Positions 34,258 through 42,607 of a stretch of 64,000 bases of DNA are shown here, piece by piece. The notes under the pieces were generated by a model that made no database searches, was not told the origin of the DNA, and was given only the letters and a program-made list of their open reading frames with translations. Source of the DNA: Sulfurimicrobium sp964384915 (lineage in GTDB: Bacteria; Pseudomonadota; Gammaproteobacteria; Burkholderiales; Sulfuricellaceae). The stretch is from contig CAYLMA010000008.1 in assembly GCA_964384915.1 (NCBI GenBank), positions 61,176 to 125,175 of the forward strand, written 5' to 3'. Every line of letters begins with the position of its first letter. The stretch's first letter is position 1. A program made the translations under genes and the position numbers.

Positions 34258-34527
34258 CTATTTGACGCGGCACTTCTCGATATGCCGGGCCAGGCTCTGC
34301 AGCGACGAGAAAATGTCGGCATTGTCGGGGGCGTCGGATTTGAGCTGGAATCCGTAGGCTTTGGAAATGGCGAGCGAAAGCTCCAGCATGTCGATCGAAT
34401 CCAGGCCGAGGCCTTCGTGGTAAAGCGGCGCTTGCGGGTCGATTTCCAGTGGCGTGGTTTCCAGGTTGAGCGCCTGCACGATGAGGGCGGCGACTTCCTG
34501 CTCCAACGGGGTTTTGCTGTCGGTCAT
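34258..34527 (-). CDS. Acyl carrier protein of the cluster
   Basis: 89 residues. The phosphopantetheine attachment Ser is S44 in GLGLDSIDMLELSLA. It carries the growing chain between ketosynthase, reductase and dehydratases. Known clusters usually have two ACPs; only one is seen here, as the first gene of the minus-strand operon. A Ppant transferase is encoded at 61,515. Confidence 0.93.
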   Translation of the reverse strand: MTDSKTPLEQEVAALIVQALNLETTPLEIDPQAPLYHEGLGLDSIDMLELSLAISKAYGFQLKSDAPDNADIFSSLQSLARHIEKCRVK

Positions 34528-34674
34528 GGGACAAATTCGGGGAGTGAGGGTGGGGCGAAATTATAGCCCCTAATGGGGCAATGGTCACGTTGCCATGCTT
34601 GCAGGGGTTAATGGGCGAGCGTTTCTTGGATCTGGCGTTTCATCCGGGCCTGCAGGCGTGTGCAAGAAATTTTT

Positions 34675-35688
34675 TCAGGATTGCGAGGCGAGGGAAAGTT
34701 TCTGGTTCTTAATGCTGCACAGCAGATCCGGATCGTACACCCGCACGCGGTTGCGCCCGTCGTGCTTGGCCTGGTACAGCGCTTGATCCGCTGCCGAGAT
34801 CAGCATGCCGCCCTCGCAGGCCAGGCCCGGTATTTCGCCGGCCACGCCCAGGCTGATGGTGACATGAGGTGCAATGGGGGACTGGACATGCTCGATGGCC
34901 AGGCTTTCGATCCTGGCGCGCATTTTTTCCGCCAGAACGGCTGCGCCGGCCTTGTCGGTATCGACCAGCACCACCACGAATTCTTCGCCGCCATAGCGCG
35001 TTACCATGTCGCCGGGCCGCTTGAGGGTGGATTCCAGCGCGGCGGCGACTTGGGCCAGGCATTGGTCCCCTCTTTGGTGGCCGTAGGTATCGTTGTAATG
35101 CTTGAAGTAGTCGATATCGAGCATGATCAGCGCGAGCGGGGAGGCGGTGCGTACCGCGCGCCGCACTTCCCTGGACAGGTATTCGTCCAGCCGCCGCCGG
35201 TTGGGGATGCTGGTCAGGCTGTCGATGTTTGAAAAGGCGCGCAATTCCACCGCCTGGTCGCGCAGCAGCCTTTCCCGCGCGACCGAGAGGCTGACGTCCG
35301 TAACCTGGATCAGGCAGTGGCGCGGCATGCCGCCGGCCGTTAGCGGCTGCACCTGGATCGCCTGGCGGATGCGCTGGTGCTGCGCCGCGGGAGGTAAGAC
35401 GGTAAACAGGGGCAGCGGCGCCTTGTTCAGCGACTGCGATAGCAGCGAGGGATGCCCGCTCTGCAACGCGCCGCGTACCGCCATGAGCAGGCGGCTGTTC
35501 TGCAACTCGGGAAACAGCTCGGTCAGCGTTCGTCCTGTTGCATCCTGCGGCCCCAGTCCCGAGTGTTGGCTCATCCACTTGTTCCACAGCACGACGCGCT
35601 CCCCGGGATCGAGGACAATCAGCCCATTGTTGGCGGCATCGAATGCCGCTGCGCATAGCATCAATTGATTGATTTGAGGTTCCGGCAT
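34675..35688 (-). CDS. Diguanylate cyclase with N-terminal PAS domain
   Basis: 337 residues. Residues 10-125 form a PAS sensor (AAFDAANNGLIVLDPGERVV, LNKWMSQHSGLG-like wording). Residues 165-330 form a GGDEF domain with FKHYNDTYGHQRGDQCLAQV and the active loop RYGGEEFVVVLVDTDKAG (GGEEF). It makes cyclic di-GMP. It lies beside stand-alone CheC-like and CheY-like genes on the same strand. Confidence 0.92.
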   Translation of the reverse strand: MPEPQINQLMLCAAAFDAANNGLIVLDPGERVVLWNKWMSQHSGLGPQDATGRTLTELFPELQNSRLLMAVRGALQSGHPSLLSQSLNKAPLPLFTVLPPAAQHQRIRQAIQVQPLTAGGMPRHCLIQVTDVSLSVARERLLRDQAVELRAFSNIDSLTSIPNRRRLDEYLSREVRRAVRTASPLALIMLDIDYFKHYNDTYGHQRGDQCLAQVAAALESTLKRPGDMVTRYGGEEFVVVLVDTDKAGAAVLAEKMRARIESLAIEHVQSPIAPHVTISLGVAGEIPGLACEGGMLISAADQALYQAKHDGRNRVRVYDPDLLCSIKNQKLSLASQS

Positions 35689-35699
35689 GACGATTGGGA

Positions 35700-36314
35700 T
35701 TAGTGCGCGATGTTGCCCAGAAATCGGTGGATGCTGTCCTTCAATCCCCGCACCGAGGACACGTCGAGCAGAAATGCCACGTAGCCGTTGATCTGGTTGG
35801 TTTCCAGCCTGAAATCGATATGCAGCAGCATCACCAGGTCACTCGCATCCTTGCGCTCCGCCTGCAGGATTTCACTGCTGGTGCCGAAAAGAAAAACGGG
35901 CAGCGAGCTGGAGAATTCGGAGCCAAAAACATCGGCGAGCGTACCGATCAGGGCGTTGAGGATGATGTTGCCGATTTCCGACAGCGCCTCTTGCTCCATG
36001 GCGGTCAGTTCCTCTATCGGCATCTCGTCGCCTATCATCAGGCGCACGATTTCGAGGCTCTTGTTTTCCGGAAACATCAGGATGGCATCAGCCTCGAATG
36101 TGCCGCGGAAGCGCTGGCTCACGCTACAGATGCGCTGTCCCGCGTCCTTGGTCAGTTCGCGGGCGGCGGTGACGCGCGAGGTGAAGCTGATCGAGGGCAC
36201 CGACAGCACCACCCGGTCGTTCACCATCTGGCTCATGGCTGAAGCGGCCTGGCCGACCCCGATATTGAACACCTCGGTCAGCGCATCGCGCTCGATGTCG
36301 TCGAGTTCAAGCAT
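35700..36314 (-). CDS. CheC-like phosphatase/adaptor protein
   Basis: 204 residues. It opens MLELDDIERDALTEVFNIGV and carries two CheC signature segments: AASAMSQMVNDRVVLSVPSI, and EQEALSEIGNIILNALIGTL near residue 110-130, each with the E..N pattern. CheC-type proteins dephosphorylate CheY-P. The next gene upstream encodes CheY (one base apart). Start set by homology at 36314. Confidence 0.88.
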   Translation of the reverse strand: MLELDDIERDALTEVFNIGVGQAASAMSQMVNDRVVLSVPSISFTSRVTAARELTKDAGQRICSVSQRFRGTFEADAILMFPENKSLEIVRLMIGDEMPIEELTAMEQEALSEIGNIILNALIGTLADVFGSEFSSSLPVFLFGTSSEILQAERKDASDLVMLLHIDFRLETNQINGYVAFLLDVSSVRGLKDSIHRFLGNIAH

Positions 36315-36315
36315 G

Positions 36316-36684
36316 TCAGGCTTGCGCGTAGAACGCCAGGGCCTGGTCGATGCTGGCGGCAGTGATCGGCTTCGCCACAAAGGCGATGCCGAGTTGCTGC
36401 GCCTTCTGGCGTGAACTTTCCTGGATGTTGGCGGTGAGCAGGACGATCCGGGTGGCGGGGTAGGCCTGCCGGATGTGTTCCGAGGCAGCCACGCCATCCA
36501 TGCCCGGCATGTTCATGTCCATGGTGACATAGTCGGGCATGGTTTCCCTCACCTGGCTGATCGCTTCCTCGCCGTTGCCGGCTTCGAATATCTGCCACTC
36601 CGGATGCCGTTCCAGCACCAGGGCGCGGATCATCATGCGCGAGACGCGGCTGTCGTCGACAATCAATAAGGTTTTCTTGTTCAT
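36316..36684 (-). CDS. CheY-like single-domain response regulator
   Basis: 122 residues. Phospho-acceptor D56 in DYVTMDMNMPGMDG; acidic pocket D10/D11 in LIVDDSRVSR; T in VLLTANIQESS and K in FVAKPIT. No output domain, so it acts by protein contact. The ATG at 36684 starts homology; next is a CheC-like gene. A compact signalling unit with the GGDEF gene. Confidence 0.92.
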   Translation of the reverse strand: MNKKTLLIVDDSRVSRMMIRALVLERHPEWQIFEAGNGEEAISQVRETMPDYVTMDMNMPGMDGVAASEHIRQAYPATRIVLLTANIQESSRQKAQQLGIAFVAKPITAASIDQALAFYAQA

Positions 36685-36914
36685 GGCCTGTTTTGCTGGA
36701 TTCGGTTTTGCGCCGTCAATGATACACCCACCTTCACTGACTTCAAGTGCTTTCGCTGATGCTGGCATCGGGGTTTTATGGAGAGCGCTGTGCGTGTCAA
36801 GATTTTTATGTGGTGATGTGTTACTGAGTGTCGATCTGGCGCATCCATCCGGTGCAATGACCGGTGGCGATGCCGCCTTGCATGCTTGGAAGAAAGTGGA
36901 GCTGCCTGGAGGGC

Positions 36915-36955
36915 GGGCGCCGGGCGGAATTGTGGTCCAGCCCGGCGCCCCGGGG
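36915..36955 (-). terminator. GC-rich hairpin after the carbonic anhydrase gene
   Basis: GGGCGCCGGGC and GCCCGGCGCCC form an 11-bp stem just past the stop of the downstream gene. No T run is seen, so termination strength is uncertain. Confidence 0.5.
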
Positions 36956-36971
36956 GCGATCGAGAAACGCC

Positions 36972-37697
36972 TTATTTGCTTGCCATCACCGGCGCCTGCT
37001 TGATCTTGGCCGCGTCGGTTTCGCCATTGATGTTCACCACCACCAAACGGCCGTTGCCTTGCTTGTAGTCGTTGCGGAAGTCGTAGACCGCGCCCACGAC
37101 GGTGAGCTTGCCGGCTTTCATTTCGGCGGCGTATTTCTGCGTGGCGCTGGCCACCTGGCTGTTCACGTTGGCCTGGACGCTATCCATGACTTCCTTGTCG
37201 TCCTTGGCGTTCTTGCCGGGCACCTTGAGCGTGTCCAGTTCCTTCTTGATCGCCGGCTCGATGCCGTCGTATCCGCCCATCGCGGCCTTGACGGCGCCGC
37301 AGGCGGAGTGGCCGATGAACATCAGCACCGGCGTGTGCAGGTGGCGCACCCCGTATTCCACCGAGCCTTCGCCGGTAGCGTGCTGGTTGCCGATGTTGCG
37401 CACCATGAACAAATCGCCATCCGGTGTCTTGTCCAGCGCGTGGGTGTGGACGCGGGAATCGGAGCAGGTCACGATGGTGGCGCGCGGCTGCTGGCCTTTC
37501 TTGAGGCCGGCGAAGTGCGCATCCTTGGTGTCGCGCACGAAGCGGGCATTGTCACTGAGGATGTTCTTGACGATGGCGCGCGCCTGGGCGGCTTCGTTGC
37601 CTGCGGCAGGCTCCGAACTCGCCAGCGCTGCGGCGGGGAGGGCGAAAGCCAGGACCAGAGATGCGCTCAGGGTACGTAAGCAAGGGGATGTTTTCAT
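36972..37697 (-). CDS. Periplasmic beta-class carbonic anhydrase
   Basis: 241 residues. A signal peptide (residues 1-26) is followed by the beta-CA domain: zinc ligands C78 in VTCSDSRV, H130 and C133 in FIGHSACGAV, with D80-R82 dyad present. It interconverts CO2 and bicarbonate, probably in the periplasm. The stretch 36,685-36,971 before it contains no gene but has the terminator hairpin. Confidence 0.92.
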   Translation of the reverse strand: MKTSPCLRTLSASLVLAFALPAAALASSEPAAGNEAAQARAIVKNILSDNARFVRDTKDAHFAGLKKGQQPRATIVTCSDSRVHTHALDKTPDGDLFMVRNIGNQHATGEGSVEYGVRHLHTPVLMFIGHSACGAVKAAMGGYDGIEPAIKKELDTLKVPGKNAKDDKEVMDSVQANVNSQVASATQKYAAEMKAGKLTVVGAVYDFRNDYKQGNGRLVVVNINGETDAAKIKQAPVMASK

Positions 37698-37877
37698 CTG
37701 CAAAGACTCCATTCGGTTGATAGGGGGCCTCCTTGGCGCCAGGGCAGTTAAGCCGGGCGTGGATGGCGACGCCATCATGGCAAATTAAGGCTGTGGTGTA
37801 AACCGTGGCAATCACGCGGGTATTACGAAAAAGCAATACTCTCGAATCAGGTGCCGGCCACGAACACTCAGCGCGCT

Positions 37878-38711
37878 TCAGGCAGAAAGGAATTCGAGGT
37901 TGTCGATCAGACGCGTCGTACCCAGCCGGGCGGCGCCCAGCACTACCAGGGCGGCGTCTCCGGCTTGTGCGGGTTGCAGGGTGTCGGCGTTGCGCAGTGC
38001 GATGTAGTCCACTTTCCAGCCATGGCTGGCGAGGTCGTTTGCCGCGGTATTTTCCAGCGCGGCGAAGTCGCGCCGGCCCGCTGCCACGGCTTCCCTGATC
38101 ATTAGCAGATCGCGGAAGAGGCGGGGGGCTTCGGCGCGTTCTTCCAGGCCCAGGTAGCCGTTGCGCGAGGACAGCGCCAGGCCGTCATCGGCGCGCAGGG
38201 TTTCGCCGGCGATGATCTGGATGGGCAGGTCGAATTCGCGCACCATGCCGCGGATGATGTTGAGCTGCTGGTAATCCTTCTTGCCGAAAACGGCGCAGGC
38301 GGGCTGCACGATGTTGAACAGCTTGAGCACGATGGTGGCGACGCCGCGGAAGTGGCCGGGGCGGAAGGCGCCGCACAGTTCATTGGCGATGGGCGGCGGC
38401 TCGACCTGGAACTGCTGCGGCGCGGGGAACAGCTCCTCTGCGCCGGGGGTGAACACGATGTCGGCGCCGGCGGCCTGGAGCTTGCGGCAGTCTTCTTCCA
38501 GGGTGCGCGGGTACTTGTCCAGGTCCTCGTTGGGGCCGAACTGCAAGGGGTTGACGAAGATGCTCACCACCACACAGCGGCCGTGCCGGCGCGCCAGTTC
38601 GACCAGGGCGATGTGCCCCGCGTGCAGGTTGCCCATGGTCGGCACGAAGGCTACCGGCTGGCGGCCCTGCAGGGTTTCGCGCAGCACGGCAATGGTGGAG
38701 ATGATTTCCAT
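37878..38711 (-). CDS. panC: Pantothenate synthetase
   Basis: 277 residues. It joins pantoate and beta-alanine with ATP. Seen: VAFVPTMGNLHAGHIALVEL (HxGH), FGPNEDLDKYPRTLEEDCRK, FGKKDYQQLNIIRGMVREFD and GLALSSRNGYL. The ATG at 38711 begins homology and has AGGA in front. A family D inverted repeat separates it from panB. Confidence 0.96.
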   Translation of the reverse strand: MEIISTIAVLRETLQGRQPVAFVPTMGNLHAGHIALVELARRHGRCVVVSIFVNPLQFGPNEDLDKYPRTLEEDCRKLQAAGADIVFTPGAEELFPAPQQFQVEPPPIANELCGAFRPGHFRGVATIVLKLFNIVQPACAVFGKKDYQQLNIIRGMVREFDLPIQIIAGETLRADDGLALSSRNGYLGLEERAEAPRLFRDLLMIREAVAAGRRDFAALENTAANDLASHGWKVDYIALRNADTLQPAQAGDAALVVLGAARLGTTRLIDNLEFLSA

Positions 38712-38746
38712 TAGGTTCCTAAAAAAAGCCTGAACAAGTGTCGCAA

Positions 38747-38826
38747 TGTCATTGCGAGCACAGCGAAGCAATCTTGTTTTTCAAAGCCTTGTAAGATTGC
38801 TTCGTCACTTTGTTCCTCGCAATGAC
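38747..38826. repeat. Inverted repeat, family D, in front of panC
   Basis: GTCATTGCGAGCACAGCGAA and its inverted arm TTCGTCACTTTGTTCCTCGC, with AAGCAATCTTG/AAGATTGCTT inside. It lies between the panB stop and the panC start. Confidence 0.8.
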
Positions 38827-38843
38827 CACTTAATCAAAGGTTC

Positions 38844-39635
38844 TTAAAAGCAATGCTCGGGCGCCGGGAATGCGCCGCTCTTGACCTCGCGCACGAACAT
38901 CTCTACCGCGGCCTGGATGCTGCCGGAGCCGGGCATGAAGTTCTTGGCGAATTTGGGGGTCTTGCCGGGGTAGATGCCGAGGATGTCGTGCAGCACCAGC
39001 ACCTGGCCCGCGCAATCCGGCCCCGCGCCGATGCCGATGGCGGGAATGGACAGCTTGGTGCTGACTTCCTTGCCCACGGCCGAGGGCATGGCTTCCAGCA
39101 CCAGCAGGCCGGCGCCGGCATCCTGCAGCGCCCGCGCGTCCTGCAGCAGGCGCTCCGCCGCCGCGCCGCCACGGCCCTGCACGCGGTAGCCGCCGAGCTG
39201 GTGCACTGACTGGGGCGTGAGCCCGACGTGGCCGCACACCGGGATGCCGCGCGCGGTGAGGAAAGCGACGCTTTCCGCCATGGCCTGCCCCCCTTCCAGC
39301 TTGACCATGTGGGCGCCCGCCGCCATCAACTGGGCGGCGCTGCGCCACGCCTGCTGCGGGCTTTCCTGGTAGCTGCCGAAGGGCAGGTCGGCGACGATGA
39401 AGGCCTGCCGGGTCCCGCTGGCGACGCAGCGGGTGTGGTAAACCATGTGCTCCAACGTCACGGCGAGCGTGGTTTCGCCACCCTGCAGCGTCATGCCGAG
39501 CGAATCGCCCACCAAGAGGACATCCACGCCCGCGGTTTCGAGCAGGGCCGCGAAGCTCGCGTCGTAGCAGGTCAGGACGGCGATTTTCTCGCCCTTGTCG
39601 GCCATCTGTTGCAGGGTGTGCAGAGTCGTTTTCAA
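38844..39635 (-). CDS. panB: 3-methyl-2-oxobutanoate hydroxymethyltransferase
   Basis: 263 residues. Transfers a one-carbon unit from methylene-THF to ketoisovalerate. Metal-binding DLPFGSYQESPQQAWRSAAQ and the LLVGDSLGMTLQGGETTLAV segment near residue 40 are typical, as is VKLEGG. The start codon is TTG (39635), with the Shine-Dalgarno AAAGGG contributed at the end of a family B repeat. Panto genes panB-panC are adjacent. Confidence 0.95.
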   Translation of the reverse strand: MKTTLHTLQQMADKGEKIAVLTCYDASFAALLETAGVDVLLVGDSLGMTLQGGETTLAVTLEHMVYHTRCVASGTRQAFIVADLPFGSYQESPQQAWRSAAQLMAAGAHMVKLEGGQAMAESVAFLTARGIPVCGHVGLTPQSVHQLGGYRVQGRGGAAAERLLQDARALQDAGAGLLVLEAMPSAVGKEVSTKLSIPAIGIGAGPDCAGQVLVLHDILGIYPGKTPKFAKNFMPGSGSIQAAVEMFVREVKSGAFPAPEHCF

Positions 39636-39650
39636 TTGGTAAAACCCTTT

Positions 39651-39771
39651 TAACCACGGAGAACACGGAGGGCACGGAGAACGGCTAACAGTATCTCACC
39701 CCAAGGGTGAATATGACACGATGCACAATCCATGGCTTTTTCTCCGTGTTCTCCGTGAACTCCGTGGTTAA
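39651..39771. repeat. Inverted repeat, family B, in front of panB
   Basis: TTAACCACGGAGAACACGGA and CTCCGTGTTCTCCGTGAACT, then CCGTGGTTAA, are inverted. It fills most of the gap between the kinase gene stop (39791) and the panB ribosome site. Confidence 0.85.
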
Positions 39772-39790
39772 CTGCTGTTCCGGACTCGTT

Positions 39791-40432
39791 CTAGTCCGCC
39801 CGGTTGAAGAATTCCCGCCCGCCGCGCATGCTCGCGATTTTTTCCAGCAGCAGCTCGAAATCCTTGGGCTGGCCTGAAAAGTTGAAGTTTTCGCTGTTCA
39901 CGATCAGCAGCGGCGCGGCTTCATAATGGTGAAAGAACTGGCTGTAGCTTTCTGCCAGCCGGGCCAGGTAGTTTAGCGTAATGGTCTGCTCGTAATCTAT
40001 CTTGCGCTGCACGATGCGATCCATCATGGCTTCCACCGGCGCCTGGAGATAGATCACCAGATCGGGCCGGGGGGCCTGTGGCTGGAGGTGGTGGTAGATT
40101 TCGCGGTACAGCCTGAATTCGTCATCGGAGAGGTTGAGCTGGGCGAACAACGGGTCCTTGTCGAGCAGGAAATCGCTGACCGTGCCGTGCTGGAACAGGT
40201 CGTCTTGCAGCAGTCCGCGCATTTGCTCGGCGCGCTGGAACAGGAAGAACAGCTGGGTGGGCAGGGCATGGCGTTCAGGGTCCTGGTAGAACTTGGCGAG
40301 GAAAGGGTTGGAGGCTGCATCCTCGAGCAGCAGGCGGGTGCGCATGTGTTCCGAGAGCAGGCGCGCCAGCGTGGTCTTGCCTGCGCCGATGGGGCCTTCG
40401 ACCACGATGAAGCGATGATTCTCCGTCAGCAT
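39791..40432 (-). CDS. Deoxynucleoside kinase
   Basis: 213 residues. Walker A VVEGPIGAGKTTLARLLSEH near residue 10-30, EDAASNPFLAKFYQDP and the DRIVQRK-type lid region (MMDRIVQRKIDYEQT). It phosphorylates deoxyadenosine or deoxycytidine-type nucleosides; preference cannot be read. Four bases after folK. Confidence 0.92.
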   Translation of the reverse strand: MLTENHRFIVVEGPIGAGKTTLARLLSEHMRTRLLLEDAASNPFLAKFYQDPERHALPTQLFFLFQRAEQMRGLLQDDLFQHGTVSDFLLDKDPLFAQLNLSDDEFRLYREIYHHLQPQAPRPDLVIYLQAPVEAMMDRIVQRKIDYEQTITLNYLARLAESYSQFFHHYEAAPLLIVNSENFNFSGQPKDFELLLEKIASMRGGREFFNRAD

Positions 40433-40435
40433 GCT

Positions 40436-40987
40436 CTAACCGGCTGCTCGCAGCAACTGGGCGGGGAGGGCTGGCCTGGGCTGGCTTTCCGGCAAGCGCT
40501 CCAGCGTCTGGCCGGAGCATTGGACGAGGCATTCCAGTGCGGAGCCCTGGCCGGGAATGACGCAGCCGGGCGCGATTTCGGTCAGCGGCATGAGCACGAA
40601 GGCGCGCTCGTGCATGCGCGGGTGCGGCAGGGTCAGGCCATGTTCGTGGTGGATCAGCCCGTCGTAGAGCAGCAGGTCGAGGTCGAGCACCCGCGGCGCA
40701 TTCAGGAATTCGCGCACGCGTCCGCGCCGGTGCTCGATGTCCAGCAGCATTTCGAGCAAGGCGCGCGGCGCAAGGCGGGTTTCGATTTCCGCCACGGCAT
40801 TGACGAAATCCGGCTGGTCGGAATAGCCCCAGGGCGCGCTGCGGTACAGCGAGGAATGGGAAACCAGGCGCGTTTCCGGCAGCACATCCAGTTCGCCGAA
40901 GGCATGGCCGACCTGGGCGGCGGGGTCGTCGAGGTTGCTGCCGAGAGCGATGAAGGCGCGGATGGGAAGGGTGGACACGGTGTTCAA
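40436..40987 (-). CDS. folK: 2-amino-4-hydroxy-6-hydroxymethyldihydropteridine diphosphokinase
   Basis: 183 residues. Folate pathway enzyme that transfers pyrophosphate from ATP to hydroxymethylpterin. Seen: ALGSNLDDPAAQVGHAFGEL, YRSAPWGYSDQPDFVNAVAE and RVLDLDLLLYDG, HPRMHERAFVLMPL. The start is TTG (40987), preceded by the AAGG block at the end of a family B repeat; an alternative start is not obvious. The kinase gene follows after four bases. Confidence 0.94.
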   Translation of the reverse strand: MNTVSTLPIRAFIALGSNLDDPAAQVGHAFGELDVLPETRLVSHSSLYRSAPWGYSDQPDFVNAVAEIETRLAPRALLEMLLDIEHRRGRVREFLNAPRVLDLDLLLYDGLIHHEHGLTLPHPRMHERAFVLMPLTEIAPGCVIPGQGSALECLVQCSGQTLERLPESQPRPALPAQLLRAAG

Positions 40988-41001
40988 TCTAAAACCTTAT
41001 T

Positions 41002-41121
41002 TTAACCACGGGGCGCACGGGGATCACGGGGATTTTCTGGTGCTCGGGATTGGCCGGCCAGCGGGGGTAATCCCCTGAAAGCCTTTGCTTTCCCCGTGCA
41101 CCCCGTGTTCCCCGTGGTTAA
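41002..41121. repeat. Inverted repeat, family B, in front of folK
   Basis: TTAACCACGGGGCGCACGGG and CCCCGTGCACCCCGTGTTCC, then CCGTGGTTAA, are inverted copies. It fills nearly all of the pcnB-folK gap. Confidence 0.85.
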
Positions 41122-41136
41122 GCCGTATTTCAAGAT

Positions 41137-42531
41137 TCAATCCTCTGCCGCGAGGTCGGATTCGTCAGCGGAGCCAGCGGCTTTCTTCGGCTTGCGCCGG
41201 CGGCGGCGTTTCTTGGGGCCGGTGTCGGGCTGCAGCATTTCCGCGCGCTGTACGTCGCTGCCGTGCTGGAAGCTTTCCCACCAGCGCCCCAGCTCCATGT
41301 CAAGTTCGCCGCTTTCGCAGCGCAGCAAGAGGAAATCGAAGCCGGCGCGGAAGCGCGGGTGGGCGAGCAGCGCAAACGCCCGTTTGCCGGAGCGCTGCGC
41401 GAAGCGCGGCTGCAAGCCCCAGATTTCCTTCATGTTGGTGGTGTAGCGGCGCGGGATGGCGAGCATTTCGACCTGGGTCTGGATCACCTGTTCCATGGCC
41501 TGGTAGAGCGCCGGGGTTGGCCGTTCGCCGGCGGCTTCGAGCTTTTGCGAAGTCGCCAGCACCTCGTGCCACAACAGGGCGGCGAACAGGAAGGCGGGGG
41601 AAACCGGCTTGTCTTCCTTGATGCGCAAGTCGGTCTGGTGCAGGGCCAGGGTCACGAAGCGCTCCCCCATGGGCTGTTCCAGGATTACGTCCAGCAGCGG
41701 CAATACGCCGTGGTGCAGGCCTTCGGCGCGCAGCTGCTTGAGGCTGCGCTGCGCATGGCCGGAAAAGAGCAGCTTGAGGATTTCGTCGAACAGGCGCGAG
41801 GGCGGCACGTCTTCCAGCAAGTGGCCCATCTGCGCAATCGGCGCGCGCGTGGCGGGGTCGAGGTGGAATTCCAGCTTGGCGGCGAAGCGCGCGGCGCGCA
41901 GCATGCGCACCGGGTCTTCCTGGTAGCGGGTGCGCGGGTCGCCGATGATGCGCAGCACGCCGTCCTTGATGTCCTGGTAGCCGTTGATGTAGTCCCAGAT
42001 TTCGCCGCTGGCCGGGTCGTAGAACAGGGCGTTGATGGTGAAGTCGCGCCGCAGGGCGTCCTCGACCTGGCTGCCGAACACGTTGTCGCGCAGGATGCGG
42101 CCGTTTTCGTTGGTGGCGTGGCGGGCTTTCCTGAAGTCTTCTACTTCGTCATCGTCAGCGGCGCTCGCGGCCGGGCCGCGGAAGGTCGACACCTCGATGG
42201 TCTCCGCCCCGCACATGACGTGCACCAGGCGGAAGCGGCGGCCGATGATGCGCGAGCGCCGGAACAGATGGTGCACCTGTTCCGGCGTGGCGTCGGTGGC
42301 GACGTCGTAGTCCTTGGGCGTTTTGCCCAGCAGCAGGTCGCGCACCGCGCCGCCGACCACGAAAGCGGCAAAACCGGCGCGCTGGAGCTCGGCCGTGACC
42401 TTGATGGCGCAGGAACTGATCTGTCCATGGCGAACGCCGTGCTTTTTTTCCGGAATGATTTTGGGCTGGGCGTGCTGCGCGGCTGTGGGGCGGGCTTTGC
42501 TGAAAACTTTGCTAATGAATTTGCGTATCAT
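41137..42531 (-). CDS. pcnB: Poly(A) polymerase I
   Basis: 464 residues. It adds 3' poly(A) tails that promote RNA decay. The nucleotidyltransferase core shows FVVGGAVRDLLLGKTPKDYD and DVATDATPEQV near residue 55-85, then FRLVHVMCGAETIEVSTFRG. The C-terminal tail is highly basic (KKRRRRRKPKK). Very close to folK-kinase-panB-panC on the same strand. Confidence 0.94.
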   Translation of the reverse strand: MIRKFISKVFSKARPTAAQHAQPKIIPEKKHGVRHGQISSCAIKVTAELQRAGFAAFVVGGAVRDLLLGKTPKDYDVATDATPEQVHHLFRRSRIIGRRFRLVHVMCGAETIEVSTFRGPAASAADDDEVEDFRKARHATNENGRILRDNVFGSQVEDALRRDFTINALFYDPASGEIWDYINGYQDIKDGVLRIIGDPRTRYQEDPVRMLRAARFAAKLEFHLDPATRAPIAQMGHLLEDVPPSRLFDEILKLLFSGHAQRSLKQLRAEGLHHGVLPLLDVILEQPMGERFVTLALHQTDLRIKEDKPVSPAFLFAALLWHEVLATSQKLEAAGERPTPALYQAMEQVIQTQVEMLAIPRRYTTNMKEIWGLQPRFAQRSGKRAFALLAHPRFRAGFDFLLLRCESGELDMELGRWWESFQHGSDVQRAEMLQPDTGPKKRRRRRKPKKAAGSADESDLAAED

Positions 42532-42607
42532 GGATTTAAGGAATTTATCGGCTTACGGTAAGGCGGGCGCAGGGATTATACACCCTGATGGAACTTGTTG
42601 ACGCGCT

